Counted from the stretch's first letter, positions 11,710 to 24,283 are shown. The stretch: 64,000 nt of DNA from Phocoena phocoena (GCF_963924675.1 NC_089226.1:46393124-46457123); one strand, 5' to 3'. The notes: generated from the letters alone by a model not told the origin. Program-made: numbers and translations.

Positions 11710-13200
11710 CTATCTGTAGAGAGACCTAACACTGCCCCATACTGTAAACTTGAGCGAGTGCCTTAATCCCTCCAAATCTTCTGTCACTGATAGACACAAC
11801 AGTAGTCCTGACCTTTTAGAGTATCCTATTAACTTAGATCATGTATGTAAAGCACTTTAGCTATTATCTATTGCCACCGCATCGTAAAAAAGAACACACA
11901 CTGTACAACTCCAGGAGGCACTATTCACCTAGAATATAAGACAAATTATGCCCTTGGAATTTCACCATAGCATCACCCTTACTAAAAGGCATAGAAAACT
12001 TACCTCTAGAATGAGGAGTGGAGAATTTTTGCATTTAAGTACGACAACACAGGCAAGTTTTAACTCAGTGCCACAACAAACAGGTGAAGGAAAGCCAACA
12101 GAATTTTCCAAGCCTAATGGTAAGAACCTTTATATATGTATGCCTTATATTCTCACAAAAGCCCTAGGATGATAAAGAAATTTTGTTATTGCTTTTGTTT
12201 TTCCTGTAGAGAGTTACTATGGTAGGGCTTAATTCTAAAAAGGAAACAGAATTTCCTGATTTCCTTGCTGGAAGATATCGTCAGTCAGTCAACACCCTTT
12301 CCAGGGGGCTCATTGTGTCCCTCATATTCTAAGTGCCAGGGCTTCAGCATGATGTAGGAGGTACTGAGCTGCAAAGTCAGAAGGTCTGTGTTCTAGCTTT
12401 GCTCTGTGTCCAGCTAGAAATATCAAAGTGAACAGTCAATGATCATGTACTTTTCTCTCTGTATCCACATTTACCCGTAAATAGGGTGACAAGGTAGACT
12501 CATTGGTCTCTAAAGTATCTTCCAGTTCTGACATTCTCTGAGCCACTCCCACCACTCTGGCCTCATGGGGATGCTGCAATTCAGACTTCATTAGCAGGGA
12601 TATCTCAGCTCACCCCTCAGGAGAGGCTTAAACAGTCACAGAAGCAGAAATGAGGAAGCCATTCAACACAGCTCTTCTGAAACACAATGTATGGACAAGG
12701 AAGAAGGAGAGATGGGTTGGCTGAGGTAGAGGAGTGATTGGCTGCTCTGAAGGGCAGGCAGGTGAGGCAAGTCTAGTCATCCTTAGTGCATGAGTGGTGA
12801 TGTGTGGCAGTGCTACTGAGAATGAGAAAGGGCCTGGTTAACAGAACAATCTATGACCTAGCTCCCTGTATATGCAGTCTGAAGCCTCGGATCTGAGTAA
12901 TGGGTCTGCTGCTGTTTACCCATAACCTGGTTTCCACAGTGATCCTGGTTTCTCCAGTAAGGAGGTGGAAGGAAGACGGTGCAATGTGATGGGAGGAGTC
13001 CTGGAAGCAGGGCAAAGGATACCTAGTTTTAGCCCCATCTTGGACAAGCCATCTGCACCCATTGGGTCTCAGATGCTTTGTCTGTTGAGTCCTGTAGCAG
13101 ATGATCTGGAAGGTTCCTTCCAGGTCTCTGGTGATCTAACAGATGTTATCAACTGCGACTGTTTCTTTGCATGTATCTGAAAATTGTTTTTCTTAAAATG
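11710..13200. other. Intergenic; one MIR
   Basis: A minus-strand MIR is at about 12340-12535. The remainder is non-repetitive to my eye and has no credible coding frame. Confidence 0.5.
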
Positions 13201-13217
13201 TGTCTCTTCTTGTTTTA

Positions 13218-13360
13218 TCTTTATTTTTATTATTTATTATTATTATTTTTGGCTGCGCCCTGCGGCATGCGGGATCTTAGTTCACTGACTAGGGATCGAA
13301 CCAGCGCCTGCTGCAGTGGAAGTGCAGAGTCTGAACCACTGAACCTCCAGGGAAATCCCC
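13218..13360 (-). mobile_element. CHR/Bov-tA-like SINE, short form
   Basis: (TTA)n-rich tail then GGCTGCGCCCTGCGGCATGC and a head ending CTCCAGGGAAATCCCC. Perfect 17-bp TSD TGTCTCTTCTTGTTTTA at 13201-13217 and 13361-13377. Confidence 0.93.
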
Positions 13361-13779
13361 TGTCTCTTCTTGTTTTAGAACAGAAATGGTATAGTTTCTT
13401 GAAGGCAAAAGAGGTAATGAAGAAAAACTGGGGCAGGGAGGTCGAAGATTTAGTCACATCCTTGAAACTGAAAAATTGAGGGCTACTGAAGGAAAATCAG
13501 ATAAAAATGCAGGCATCTGTAAATTCCCAGGATGTGATAAATGAGGGATCCTTAATGTCTGTCCTATTTGGGGGAGCAATTCCAATTACCTTATCAGTGC
13601 CCACAGGAAGGACTCATAAATGGTTAACTGATTAACTTTAGTATCAATATAACGACTAGACAAGGAGGTAGGTGATTATAAAAGTTTCCTTGCAGTTCTA
13701 ATATCTGGATACATTTTGCACCCAGAGGACACTTGTGGAGGAAACAAAGCCTCGAAAGTAGGATGCATAATGGCCAGGT

Positions 13780-13900
13780 GAACCTGTGTTGGAATAATAT
13801 CAACTAAGCTATTGCCTGCGGGACCCCAGGCAAGTTTTTAATCTCACAGGCACTGTGTTTCCTCATCTGTAAAAGGGAGAGAATAACAGTAGGTACCATA
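13780..13900 (-). repeat. MIR fragment
   Basis: TTTTTAATCTCACAGGCACTGTGTTTCCTCATCTGTAAAAGGG core in reverse orientation, directly followed by the L2 end. Confidence 0.6.
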
Positions 13901-13904
13901 CAGG

Positions 13905-14420
13905 TTTGTTCACTTAACAAATATTTACTGAGCACCTACTAGGCACCAGGGATATATTAGTGAATAACACCGTCCTCAGGGAGATTCTTTCTAGTTAGCA
14001 GAGAGACAAAGTTGGTAAATAAGCAAGTAAATAACCAAGACAGTGATAGGCATCAACAAGTGCTGTGAAGGAAATAAAACAGAGGACGGAGTGAGTGACT
14101 GAAGGGAAGGGTGAGACATGAGTGTTCAGGGCAGACCTTGCAGAGGAAATGACATTTTTCAGGAAGGAGCAGCCATGGGAAGCTGGGGGAGAGTGGCCTT
14201 CTAGGCTGAGGAGACAGCAAAGCCTCTATGGCAGGAACTAGCTGGGTATGTTTTAGGAATAGAAAGAAGGTCGCTGTAGCTGGAGTGCCGGGAGCAAGGC
14301 AGAGGGTGTGAAGCGGAGGGGAGATGGGGCCAGATCTTACCGGACTTCGTAGGCCTGATACATTTTAATCCAACAGCAATGGGAAACCACGGACAGGCTT
14401 TCAGCAGGAGAGGAAGCCGA
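13905..14420 (-). repeat. L2 LINE 3' end
   Basis: Begins TTCACTTAACAAATATTTACTGAGCACC, the reverse complement of the L2 tail, and continues through AAGTGCTGTGAAGG and GGAAATGACATTTTTC in family order. No intact reading frame. Confidence 0.6.
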
Positions 14421-14589
14421 TGGTGGAAGCTGATGTGTAAAGATGGCCCTGTTTGCTGTAGAGAGAAGAGACTGCCGATGAGCAGGCCTGTTAGGACTCA
14501 GCTGTGAATGAGGGGTGATAAGGGCTGGGTAGTTGGTGGTGGTGGAGATGGAGAGAAGCATTGATAATTCAATACTTTAGGATATATGC

Positions 14590-14905
14590 TGGAGGGCAAG
14601 TGGATTAAATGAGGTCATCTATGTAAAACACCAAGCACAGTGCCTGACATGAAGGGGCTCAATCAAGTGCTTGGATGGATAATAGGATCTGGTGTAGCAG
14701 GCCTGTTGCAATTCCATAAGTCAAACAGGAATTTGGCAAATACTTAGGTCACAGAGCAGGTTAGCAAGCTGTTTCAACCACTCATTTATTATGTGCCACT
14801 TGGGCAAGTCACATTTGGGACCTCAGTTTCCCCATTCAGAAATGAGGAGTGGACCAGGTGAACTCTAAGGCAGCTGCCAGCGCTTACATCCTATGAGTCT
14901 TTTTT
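14590..14905 (-). repeat. Two MIR fragments
   Basis: 14590-14680 has the AGCACAGTGCCTGACAT tail. 14780-14905 has GGGCAAGTCACATTTGGGACCTCAGTTTCCCC. Both are minus-strand. Confidence 0.55.
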
Positions 14906-14924
14906 TATAGGATGTATCAGTCAG

Positions 14925-15480
14925 GGTTTGATCGAAGAAGCAGAGTCACTCTGGGTAAGGTAGAATCAAGAATTTATAAAAAGCATCAGACCTTACAAAA
15001 CTGTGGGAGCCAGTGCCGTACTCGGCAAGAGTACTGGGCCTGAGGTCAGTACAGATCAACCAGGCCTGCAGTCAAGAAGGAAAGCTGGGCAAAAAGTTTG
15101 GGAAGTTGAGGGCACACTGGAACCACAGGGACAAACTGGATCCTGTGCCTGTCTCTAACCACCTGTAATCTTGAGGATGCAGGTGACCTGCAAAAGCTCG
15201 AGCCCTTGGCCACAGAAATACTCAGGCACCTGGCCCAGGACTCAGAGAAGCTGAAGGACATAGTGCAGGTCCAGATCCTGCCAGCAAGTGAGCCAGCAGT
15301 TAGGGACAACATCCGTGAACCGCCACCGTGGCTGGCACCCAACACTGACTTTCAGAGCATAAAGTGCTGCTTCACTTCCACCTCCCCAGTCTCGGGCTAA
15401 TTTCTCTTGTGGCCAATCCCAATCTAGAATCATGCAAGAAAGGGAATTCTGGAAAATGTAGTTCTACTATAGCTAAATAG
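14925..15480 (+). repeat. Candidate old interspersed repeat, unclassified
   Basis: Opens GATGTATCAGTCAGGG and contains GGGAATTCTGGAAAATGTAGTTC near the end, both phrases I associate with dispersed mammalian repeats. The 99-codon minus frame here is not convincing as a gene. Confidence 0.35.
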
Positions 15481-15543
15481 ACACAGTACAAAGCTACCAG
15501 AGTCACTCTCTGTCAACTTGGCAGTCACACACCCTTCTTTTAA

Positions 15544-15751
15544 GATGATTTTTTTTTTTTTTTTGCAGGCCTCTCACTGTTGCAGCCTCTCCCGTTGCGG
15601 AGCACAGGCTCCGGATGCGCAGGCTCAGTGGCCATGGCCCACAGGCCCAGCCGCTCTGCGGCATGTGGTATCCTCCCGGACCGGGGAACGAGCCCACGTC
15701 CCCTGCATCGGCAGGTGGACCCTCAACCACTGCGCCACCAGGGAAGCCCAT
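15544..15751 (-). mobile_element. Young CHR SINE, short subtype
   Basis: T16 tail, then the short-subtype body (GCCTCTCACTGTTG...) and a CACCAGGGAAGCCCA terminus. 15-bp TSD ACACCCTTCTTTTAA at 15529-15543 and 15752-15766. The start lacks several bases between the tail and GCAGGCC relative to sister copies. Confidence 0.93.
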
Positions 15752-15774
15752 ACACCCTTCTTTTAACCATGCTT

Positions 15775-15954
15775 CTTATTTATTTATTTGGTTGCACCGG
15801 GTCTTAGTTGCCACACGTGGGCTCCTTAGTTGCAGCATGTGAACTCTTAGTTGTGGCATGCATGTGGGATCTAGTTCCCTGACCAGAGATTGAAAATGGG
15901 GCCCCTGCATTGGGAGCACAGAGTCTTATCCACTGCACCCCCAGGGAAGGCCCC
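15775..15954 (-). mobile_element. Old CHR-type SINE
   Basis: TTATTTATTTATTTGGTTGC tail and CACCCCCAGGGAAGGCCCC head, with the box B region decayed (GATTGAAAATGGGG). Lies between two other SINEs. Confidence 0.8.
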
Positions 15955-15967
15955 ATAGTTAACTTCT

Positions 15968-16297
15968 TCGTTTTTAAAATATTTATTTATTTTTGGTTGT
16001 GTTGGGTCTTTGTTGCTGCGTGCAGGCTTTCTCTAGTTGCGGCCAGCGGGGGCTACTCTTCGTTGCGATGTGCGGGCTTCTCATTGCAGTGGCTTCTCTT
16101 GTTGCAGAGCATGGGCTCTAGGTGCACCGGCTTCAGTAGTTGTGGCTTGTGGGCTCTAGAGCGCAGGCTCAGTAGCTGTGGTGCACAGGCTTAGTTGCTC
16201 CGAGGCACATGGGATCTAGTTCCCTGACCAGGGCTCAAACCCGTGTCCCCTGCATTGGCGGGTGGATTCTTAACCACTGTTCCACCAGGGAAGCCCT
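15968..16297 (-). mobile_element. CHR SINE, long subtype
   Basis: TTTTAAAATATTTATTTATTT tail, the long-subtype body with CTTTCTCTAGTTGCGGCCAG, and a GCTCAAACCC box B. TSD TTAACTTCT at 15959-15967 and 16298-16306. Confidence 0.9.
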
Positions 16298-16464
16298 TTA
16301 ACTTCTAAATAAAAATAGCAAAATCATGCTTCCACTTAACATGACCCAACTGTCCCCCATGCAACTGAAAACAGAACCCCATCTAAAGTCCCTTTATTCA
16401 CCTTTGGGTAGTCATTCTTTCTCTAGCAGAGTCACACTCTCTTTTGATTATTTTCTTACTTACT

Positions 16465-17365
16465 TCTGTGGTGGTTACATGTTGCTGAATAACAAACCAA
16501 CCTAAACCTATAAGCATTGCAACAGACTGAATGTTTGTGTCCCCCCAAAATTCATATGTTGAAATCCCAATCCCCAATGTGTTCGTATTGGAAATGGGGA
16601 TTTGGGGAGGTGATTAGGTCATGAGAGCAGGCACGAATGGGATTAATGCCCTGATAAAAGAGACCCCAGAGAGCTCCCTTGTCCCTTTTGCTATGTGAGG
16701 ACACAGCGAAAAGGCATCCATCTATGAACCAGGAGGTGGACCCTCACCACTGAATCTACTGGTGCCTTGATCTTAGACTCAGTATCCAGAGCTGGGAGAA
16801 ATAAATATCTGTTTATAAGACACCCAGTCTGTGGTATTTTGTTACAGCGGCTCAAATGAACTAAGATAGGCATAAAACAACAGCCATGGATTTAGTGTGT
16901 CAGGAATTTGGAAAGGCACAGCAAGGATGGTTCTTCTATGCCCCACAATGTCTGGGCCGGGATGACTCAAACAGCTGAGGGTGAGAACAGCTGGGGCCAG
17001 GGAATCCATTTCCAAGACGGTTTCTTCATTCACATTTCTGGCACTTGGCCTGGGATGGCTGAAGGAGAGGCTTATCTGGGACTATCAACTGGAAAGCCTA
17101 CATGTGGCCTCTCCTGCATGGTGGTATCAAGGTAGGTGGACATTACAAGGCTGCTCAGAGCTCTAAAATGAATTTCCCAGTAAATAGGGTAGAAACTGCA
17201 AGGCCTTTTATGACGTAGCTTTGGAAGTCACCTAGTGTCACTTACTCCACACTCTATTGGTTGAAGGAGTCACAGCCCCTTCCAGATTCAAGGAAAGGGA
17301 ACGTATACTTTGCCCTTTAATGGGAAGAATGTCGAAGAAATTGAGGCTGTTTTAAAACCACCGCC
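16465..17365 (+). repeat. Old interspersed repeat interrupted by an LTR
   Basis: Left flank GTTGCTGAATAACAAACCAACC joins, when the LTR is disregarded, to GCATAAAACAACAGCCATGG. The right part ends near CACTCTATTGGTTGAAGGAGTCAC and TTTTAAAACCACC. Typical of a mammalian-wide repeat whose name I cannot fix. Confidence 0.5.
16518..16868 (+). mobile_element. Solo LTR, MaLR type
   Basis: 351-bp LTR starting TGCAACAGACTGAATG and ending AACTAAGATA, with an AATAAA at about 16800. Imperfect 5-bp TSD AGCAT / GGCAT at 16513 and 16869. Text such as CATATGTTGAAATCC and CACCCAGTCTGTGGTATTTTGTTA is characteristic of ERVL-MaLR LTRs. No internal retroviral sequence is present. Confidence 0.72.
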
Positions 17366-18044
17366 TGCAATGCTGTCTAGTCTAGTTCTTGCTTATCCAT
17401 AGCAGGTGGCTGGTTCACCCTTTGGTAATTACTTAACACCATTTTTATTCCTGTTGATATCTCACCTGTATCAAATGATGAGAGTGATGCCTGTGAGAAT
17501 ATCATTACAGGTGCCTTCTTTTCTATGCTTCCCAAGGTCTCTTGGAAATTTACACATGCCTCATAGCTAAGCTCACATTCTAATTTTTCTACAAACGTAT
17601 CATTTACAGGAGATCCCGTGACTTATAATTCCTTGGCTTGAGATCCCTGCTTACAGCCTGTGTTGTAGCATGTATGATTCCTAACGGCTTTAGCTGACAA
17701 TAATGAAATGAGTGGTCAACTAGCCAATGAACAATGATAAGAAAATGTCTTGAGCTGATTTATGAAGTAGAGAAACAGGCTCCTGAATCAAACAACAATT
17801 TGGTCAAGACACTTTTCTACCTTAAAAGACTTAGGAATGGGCACAGTAAAATAAAAAATGAAGATAAATGATTGGCAAAACAACCAAGTTCAGAAGAAAG
17901 CTGAAAGCTCTTTTGCAGGACCAGCTTATAGAATAGATTTGACCATCATTCTGGGACCAGTTAGGTTGTATTTTGGTTGTCACCTATACCCAGCACATAA
18001 AAAGGCTCTCTTTTTCTGAAGAACTAGAGCACTTAGAGCCTGAA
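17366..18044. other. Intergenic sequence without recognised feature
   Basis: AT-rich single-copy-looking DNA with no credible frame. Confidence 0.5.
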
Positions 18045-18058
18045 CCATTCATTTATTT

Positions 18059-18418
18059 TATTTTTTTAAATAAATTTATTTAGTTAGTTAGTTTTGGCCG
18101 CATCGGGTCTTTGTTGCTGCGCGTGGGCCTTCTCTAGTTACAGCGAGCGGGGGCTACTCTTCTTTGCAGTGCGCGGGCTTCTCATTGCGGTGGCTTCTCT
18201 TGTTGCAGAGCATAGGCTCTAGGTGCATGGGCTTCAAGAGTTGCGGCACGCAGGCTCAGTAGTTGTGGCTCACGGGGCTCTAAAGCGCCGGCTCCGTAGC
18301 TGTGATGCATGGGCTTAGGTGCTCTGCAGCATGTGGGATCTTCACGGACCAGGGCTTGAACCCATGTCCCCTGCACTGGCAGGCAGATTCTTAACCACTG
18401 TGCCACCAAGGAAGTCCC
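18059..18418 (-). mobile_element. CHR SINE, long subtype, in an L2 end
   Basis: TTTTAAATAAATTTATTTAG tail and CACCAAGGAAGTCCC head. TSD CCATTCATTTATTT at 18045-18058 and 18419-18432. The right flank CATTTATTTATTCAACAAATATC is a minus-strand L2 tail, so the SINE landed at an L2 3' end. Confidence 0.9.
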
Positions 18419-18629
18419 CCATTCATTTATTTATTCAACAAATATCTATTGAGAGCCTTCATTGGGTCAGGTAGTATTTTTCTTTGCTGTTCAGCACAGC
18501 CTGTAACCTCAGAGGATTGTGAAGGAGACTGAAAGAAATAAAACAAAAAAACAGAAACAAAGAAACCAAACGTATAATACAGTAAGAGAGCTCAAGAAAA
18601 AGCTCTTAACTATAAACAAGCTTGTTTCA

Positions 18630-18775
18630 CTCTTGGTCTCATGTCTTAATCTCCTCCAATGTGACTATAAGCTCCTTGAAGGCAGGGTCCTCCTTTTATA
18701 CCTGCATACCACTCAGTACTCAGCTCAGTGACATGTCCACAATGGTTATTTGGACTAAACATCATTGAACATTTG
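18630..18775 (+). repeat. L2 LINE 3' fragment
   Basis: TGACTATAAGCTCCTTGAAGGCAGGG is the diagnostic phrase near the L2 3' end. Confidence 0.65.
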
Positions 18776-20370
18776 CTAATGGCTTGACTGATAAATACTG
18801 AAATGAAACGAGGTTGTGGAGGTCTAAAATGTTTGCATTACTTTTTGTCTCCTGCAAAGGTTATTGGTTGATCATCTGTGCATTAAACCATCACCACCAA
18901 CAAGTAAGAGTGTCCTCTGTACCATTTTATGCTTGGAAAGAGGAACAACAGGGCTTTGATTCCTTGATACCCAGGAGTTCTATGGTGACTTGATTCTTCT
19001 CTGCTAGCTAATGGTGCAACCATTATAAGAAGGGGATTTTGCCTCTGTCATTACTTAACCTCTCGGGGCCTCTGATTCCTCAACTTTGAGCAAGATTAGT
19101 GTTCCCTTCTGCTTTATTCAGTACACATGTTCTTGTTTTATAACTAGTTCGGGTGCAGGGTAAGATGCAGCACCTAGACTGTCCATAAACCCATGGGATG
19201 GGGCATGGCTTCTCCCTATGCTTCTGTTGTCCCACAGTAAATTCCCAATCCTTGTGAGGTTTTAGTCGCAGTGAATTTTCCCCTCAAAAACCAAACAGGA
19301 TAATAATGAACCACTTTCTTGCATTTTCTATCAAGACAGCTCTTTGTGAGTTTTAAATGTTCTGTTCAGATTCAAAGAAGCTGGTTTCTTCATGAGTGGT
19401 TGGAATAAGACTTTTCTTGGAAGCTATTGAATATGGATTAGTTGGATTGTTTCGCAGGAAATAAAAAGCAGGCTCTAGGGTGACTACTTCAGCACTTAAT
19501 TGGGTTAGCAAAGAACTGCAAATGAGAAGTTTCCCTTAGGAGGGAAAGGATGTTTATAGGCCCCCCCTACCCCCCTAGGTGGTGGATTTTAACCTAAACG
19601 TTAGCCTTCAAATGCAGCCTTTAATTTAGGAACCATTACAAGAATCTATGAGAGCAGAAAATGTCAGGTTGAAAAATTAACACATCACAGGAGTTAATTG
19701 GAACCCAGCCTCTCATTAGATGCAAATGGAGAGCCCTCCAACTGCCCAACAGCCCGCTGAAGTCATGTTTGTTGCCGCTCCAAAGTGGTTGCATCCTTAT
19801 TACTCAGGGAGTGGACTAAGAAGCTGCCCAGGCACTCAGGCCAGAGCCACTAGGGACCCATGGCCTGTCCTTTAGGTTAACAGAAGGTCTATTCCCAAGC
19901 CCCTACCTTCTACTCCTCTCCTAAACGCTCTGCGTGTCACAGGGTGGATAGCCTTCTGCCTGGAACTCCCTTGGGGAAGTGTTTTCTGCAACAAAGACAA
20001 ACATGCCATGCCTGTCACCAGGCGCAGATTGTCGACTGTGTAAACCACTCTGTGAGAGGGAGGCTGAGGCGCTCCAGGCCATTCAGACTTAGTTCTAAGT
20101 CGTGGTCTTTGTTTTCTTTCCACATTCAGACTGAAATGTGATTCCCCTGGCTTTCTTTTTTGGAAAATACCTGCGATGAGTTCCATGCCGGGAAAGAAAA
20201 GCTGTTGACAGGAAAAGCTTCTGACGGGCAAGGGGCTTTCTCAAGTGTTCTCAAAGGAGACAGTCACTTCAAGCAGGCTGAGGCAGGGATGCCCGGGCTC
20301 TAGGAATGAGAGGTCCAGATCACAAAAGTATCATCTTTAACTACGGATTAGGCCAAGTGTCAAGCAGCTT
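18776..20370. other. Intergenic, upstream of FZD4
   Basis: No SINE insertion except a possible MIR scrap near 19030-19110. A C-rich patch lies at 19561-19578. The 119-codon minus frame at 19872-20231 and its 65-codon plus-strand shadow show no domain. This could hold enhancers, but sequence alone does not show it. Confidence 0.45.
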
Positions 20371-20374
20371 CCTC

Positions 20375-20585
20375 TGTAAGAGCAGTGCCATGCACGCAGA
20401 CCTCTGGGCCAGGCAGATATGCATCTGAGTCCTTCTCTGTCACTTACTCTGTGTTCTTGGGCCAAGTGCTTAACCTCTCGGAACATCAGTTTTCTCAGGC
20501 TGTTGTGTGAAATAAATGACATAATGCATGTACAGTGTGTAAAACAGTATCTGGCACAAAGTAAAGGTTCTATATGAGTTATTTG
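20375..20585 (-). repeat. MIR SINE
   Basis: CTGTCACTTACTCTGTGTTCTTGGGCC, TGCTTAACCTCTCGG and AAAACAGTATCTGGCACAAAG in reverse MIR order. A 147-codon minus frame crosses it and is rejected. Confidence 0.75.
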
Positions 20586-21265
20586 CTGTTGACTTAATGG
20601 TATTCCTTCACCCAACACCAGTGGGTTCCCTCTGTGTGCCAGGCCCCGTGCGAGGGACAGCTCCTGCTTCTTTACCTCATGGACTCCATTGTTTAATAAA
20701 CCATGTACACAAATCTTTAGCACAAAGCAAGCTCCCCTCTCCGCCCCGCAAGTGCCATAGGAGAAGTGCCAATCGCACATAGCTCTGCTTTGTCCAGTAG
20801 CTCAGAATTCTGCTGACCATCCCCCTTTGGGCAGTCCTCCAAACTCAGCTACCTCTACCTTCAATTTACTCACAACTCTCTCTGTGTGCACTTACACATC
20901 GAGTTACAGTTGTCTTTTTATTCTTTGTCTCCTCCTGTGGGTTCCTACAGGGTGAGAATCATCTATTCATTTGATTCATTCATCTAATCATTTATTCATC
21001 TCTGTAGGCCAATGGTCTCATGCATTACTCTGCAGATGAATGAGCACCACATGAGTGGTACAGAGGCCCTTCCAACTTGCATCCAGCCTCTGCCATATGC
21101 CAGACTTAGCTGAAATGGGAGGTTATAAACACACATTCAAACTTGGTCCCTGCCATCAAGTCCCTGGAAAACAGTGGTATAAGTGTTGGGCCAAAATAAC
21201 TCAGGAAGAGAGTAGAAAGCTCTTAACTCAGACCTGGGCTGCAGAAGATGTCCCACAACAAGAAC
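20586..21265. other. Intergenic; possible L2 traces
   Basis: Short L2-like wording around 20860-20990 (TCTGTGTGCACTTACACATC...). Otherwise unremarkable. Confidence 0.4.
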
Positions 21266-21269
21266 AATA

Positions 21270-21470
21270 ACCAAGTTATTCGGCGCTTAGGATGTGTCAG
21301 TGCGCTCAACGATTTACACGCATTATCTCATTTAACTCAGAACAACTGTGTGGGGGGAGATATGAACTTCCTCATTTTACAGATGGCCAGTCTGAGGCTC
21401 CGAGAGGCACACTGGCTTGACCACAGTCCTGCAACGAGTAAATGGCTTAGGAATCCACCTGCTGAGGGTT
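21270..21470 (+). repeat. MIR SINE
   Basis: GCGCTTAGGATGTGTCAGTGC head, ACACGCATTATCTCATTTAAC, CTCATTTTACAGATGGCCAG and CTTGACCACAGTCC. Confidence 0.78.
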
Positions 21471-22029
21471 TCCCTGGCCCGACTGGAAAGTGGAGAGTGT
21501 GGGCTAGCACAAAGCTCCGTCCAAGGAGGGGCGGGTGGGGAGAAGGGCTGGTAGTGAGAGGGAAAAGTTGGATAAAAACACGGCTGGCATGAGCCCCAGG
21601 ACTACCGCAGAAGCAGAATAAGTCAGAAAGAGATGCAGGCTGCAGGGGAGGGATGCCCGGGAGGCTGGGGAAGGGGAGCCCCGGCGGTTGTGCGCCTTCT
21701 CAGCCCCCCATGCACAGGTCAAGCTTCTCCCCTCCTGCCCTCTCACCCTCCCAACCTTATTTAGAAACCGTGTCCCCGAGACAGGAAGGGCGGCGGGCCG
21801 AGAAGCACGGAGCGTCCCGGTCTCATTTCCTTTCGAATCCCCCTGTGGAATTTCATTTCATACGGTGAGGCAATCCGAGCGCGAGACCGTTGGCTGGTCT
21901 GCTGCTCCGGGGCGCCTCCCCCATTCGCGGCTGGAGACAGACAGCTCCCGGGTGCAGGTCAGGCCGAGGCTGGGGGCGGGGAGAGGGGGGGCGGGCTCCA
22001 ACCCAAGCAAGCTCGGAGTGAAAATAGCT

Positions 22030-22165
22030 GCGAGCTCACGCTGTACCAGGCACGGTGCTAAGCATTTTACGCGTTATCTCTAATCCTCCCAAGTCTCTTT
22101 ACGGATGAGGAAACTGACGCCTAGAGGCTGAGCAATCTGCTCAAGGTCACACAGCCGGATTTAAA
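22030..22165 (+). repeat. MIR SINE at the edge of the FZD4 CpG island
   Basis: TGTACCAGGCACGGTGCTAAGC, TTTACGGATGAGGAAACTGACGCC and CAAGGTCACACAGCCGGATTT. Lies 760-890 bases upstream of the FZD4 start codon. Confidence 0.8.
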
Positions 22166-22472
22166 GGCACAATCTTTGTAAAGCCAAATCCCATGTTCTT
22201 TGTATACGTTTCTCTGCTTGATGGGGAAGTGGCCACGGGCTGAGGTGACAGCTGGAAGTAAAAAAGGAAAAGGGAGCCGACTCCTCTGGGAGCGCTTCTC
22301 ACCTGGGAGAGAAGGGGGAGGCTGGCCCGGCTGGAGCGTCTCGGCTCCATCCCCGCCTGGCCCCCAAGCGCCGCGAACCGGGTGGGAGGAAAGTGAGAGC
22401 CGGGAAGCGGGGCGGAGCGCTACGGGACGGGAGGGAGGGGCGGAGGAGGGGGGCGGGCGGGCGGGAGCCTGA

Positions 22473-23318
<846 letters not shown>

Positions 23319-24056
23319 TAACTATCCTGGAGAAGTGATTTCCATTCCCACCCCCACTTTTCTGTCCCTTCTCAGGGACTGGAAGCCAAAACATTGTGTA
23401 AGTCATCTGGCCTGCGAAAGGACCCACTCTTACACCCCGCCCTTCCGTTTTTCTCCCCTGCCCACCCGTGTCTGGCCAAGCCCCTAACCCCAGTGGAGCT
23501 GAGAGTTATCTTTGCCAAGGATTCTGGCCGCCGCTGCTCGGTGGGCGAGTCCCAGGCAGGGCAGCCAGCTGCAGCTAAGACTTGGAAGGAGAGATAAGGA
23601 GACGGGAACTTCTCCTCCCTCACCGACCTCCTTCCTCCCCCCGTATTTTTTGGGTGTGTTATTAAATGAAACACCCCTGCCCCGTTTCTGCAGAATGGCC
23701 CCTCGCGTCGTCCTGCATGATTTTAGAGGTCACGAAGTAAGGAATGGCTGCGATGGCTTGAGTTCCTTCTTAGCCTCAGGGTTAAGGGCAGGTTTAGTAC
23801 TTGGCGGGGGAGAAGCTATCACTTGGCAATAGCTAGTATGTATGGTCGTTACATACTAACGTTACAGCGTTAGTATGGTCAAGCTCCAGAAGGTAGTTTG
23901 TGTATTGGAAGTTTTGTGGGGTTTTTTGTTTGTTTTTGCAGTCATTAAAGATATTAAAGCTTATGTAATAATATAGAAAATGTTCATCCTACCGTAAAAA
24001 GTGAAGAATTTGCATATACAGGGTGATTATAATCTTATAACAACAACCAGTTCATT

Positions 24057-24268
24057 TATTTATTTATTTTTTTTTTGCGGTAGGCGGGCCTCTCACTGTT
24101 GTGGCCTCTCCCGTTGCGGAGCACAGGCTCCGTACACGCAGGCTCAGCGGCCATGGGTCACGGGCCCAGCCGCACCGCGGCATGTGGGATCCTCCCGGAC
24201 CGGGGCACGAACCCGCGTCCCCTGCATTGGCAGGCGGACTCTCAACCACTGCGCCACCAGGGAAGCCC
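24057..24268 (-). mobile_element. Young CHR SINE in FZD4 intron 1
   Basis: Antisense to FZD4. TTTATTTATTTTTTTTTTGCGG tail side and CACCAGGGAAGCCC head side. 13-bp TSD CAACCAGTTCATT at 24044-24056 and 24269-24281. Body is close to the other short-subtype copies, implying a recent insertion. Confidence 0.93.
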
Positions 24269-24283
24269 CAACCAGTTCATTAT

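Noticed and set aside
19872..20231. 119-codon minus frame
   Set aside because: No start context, splice partner or domain visible; opposed by a plus-strand frame over the same DNA.
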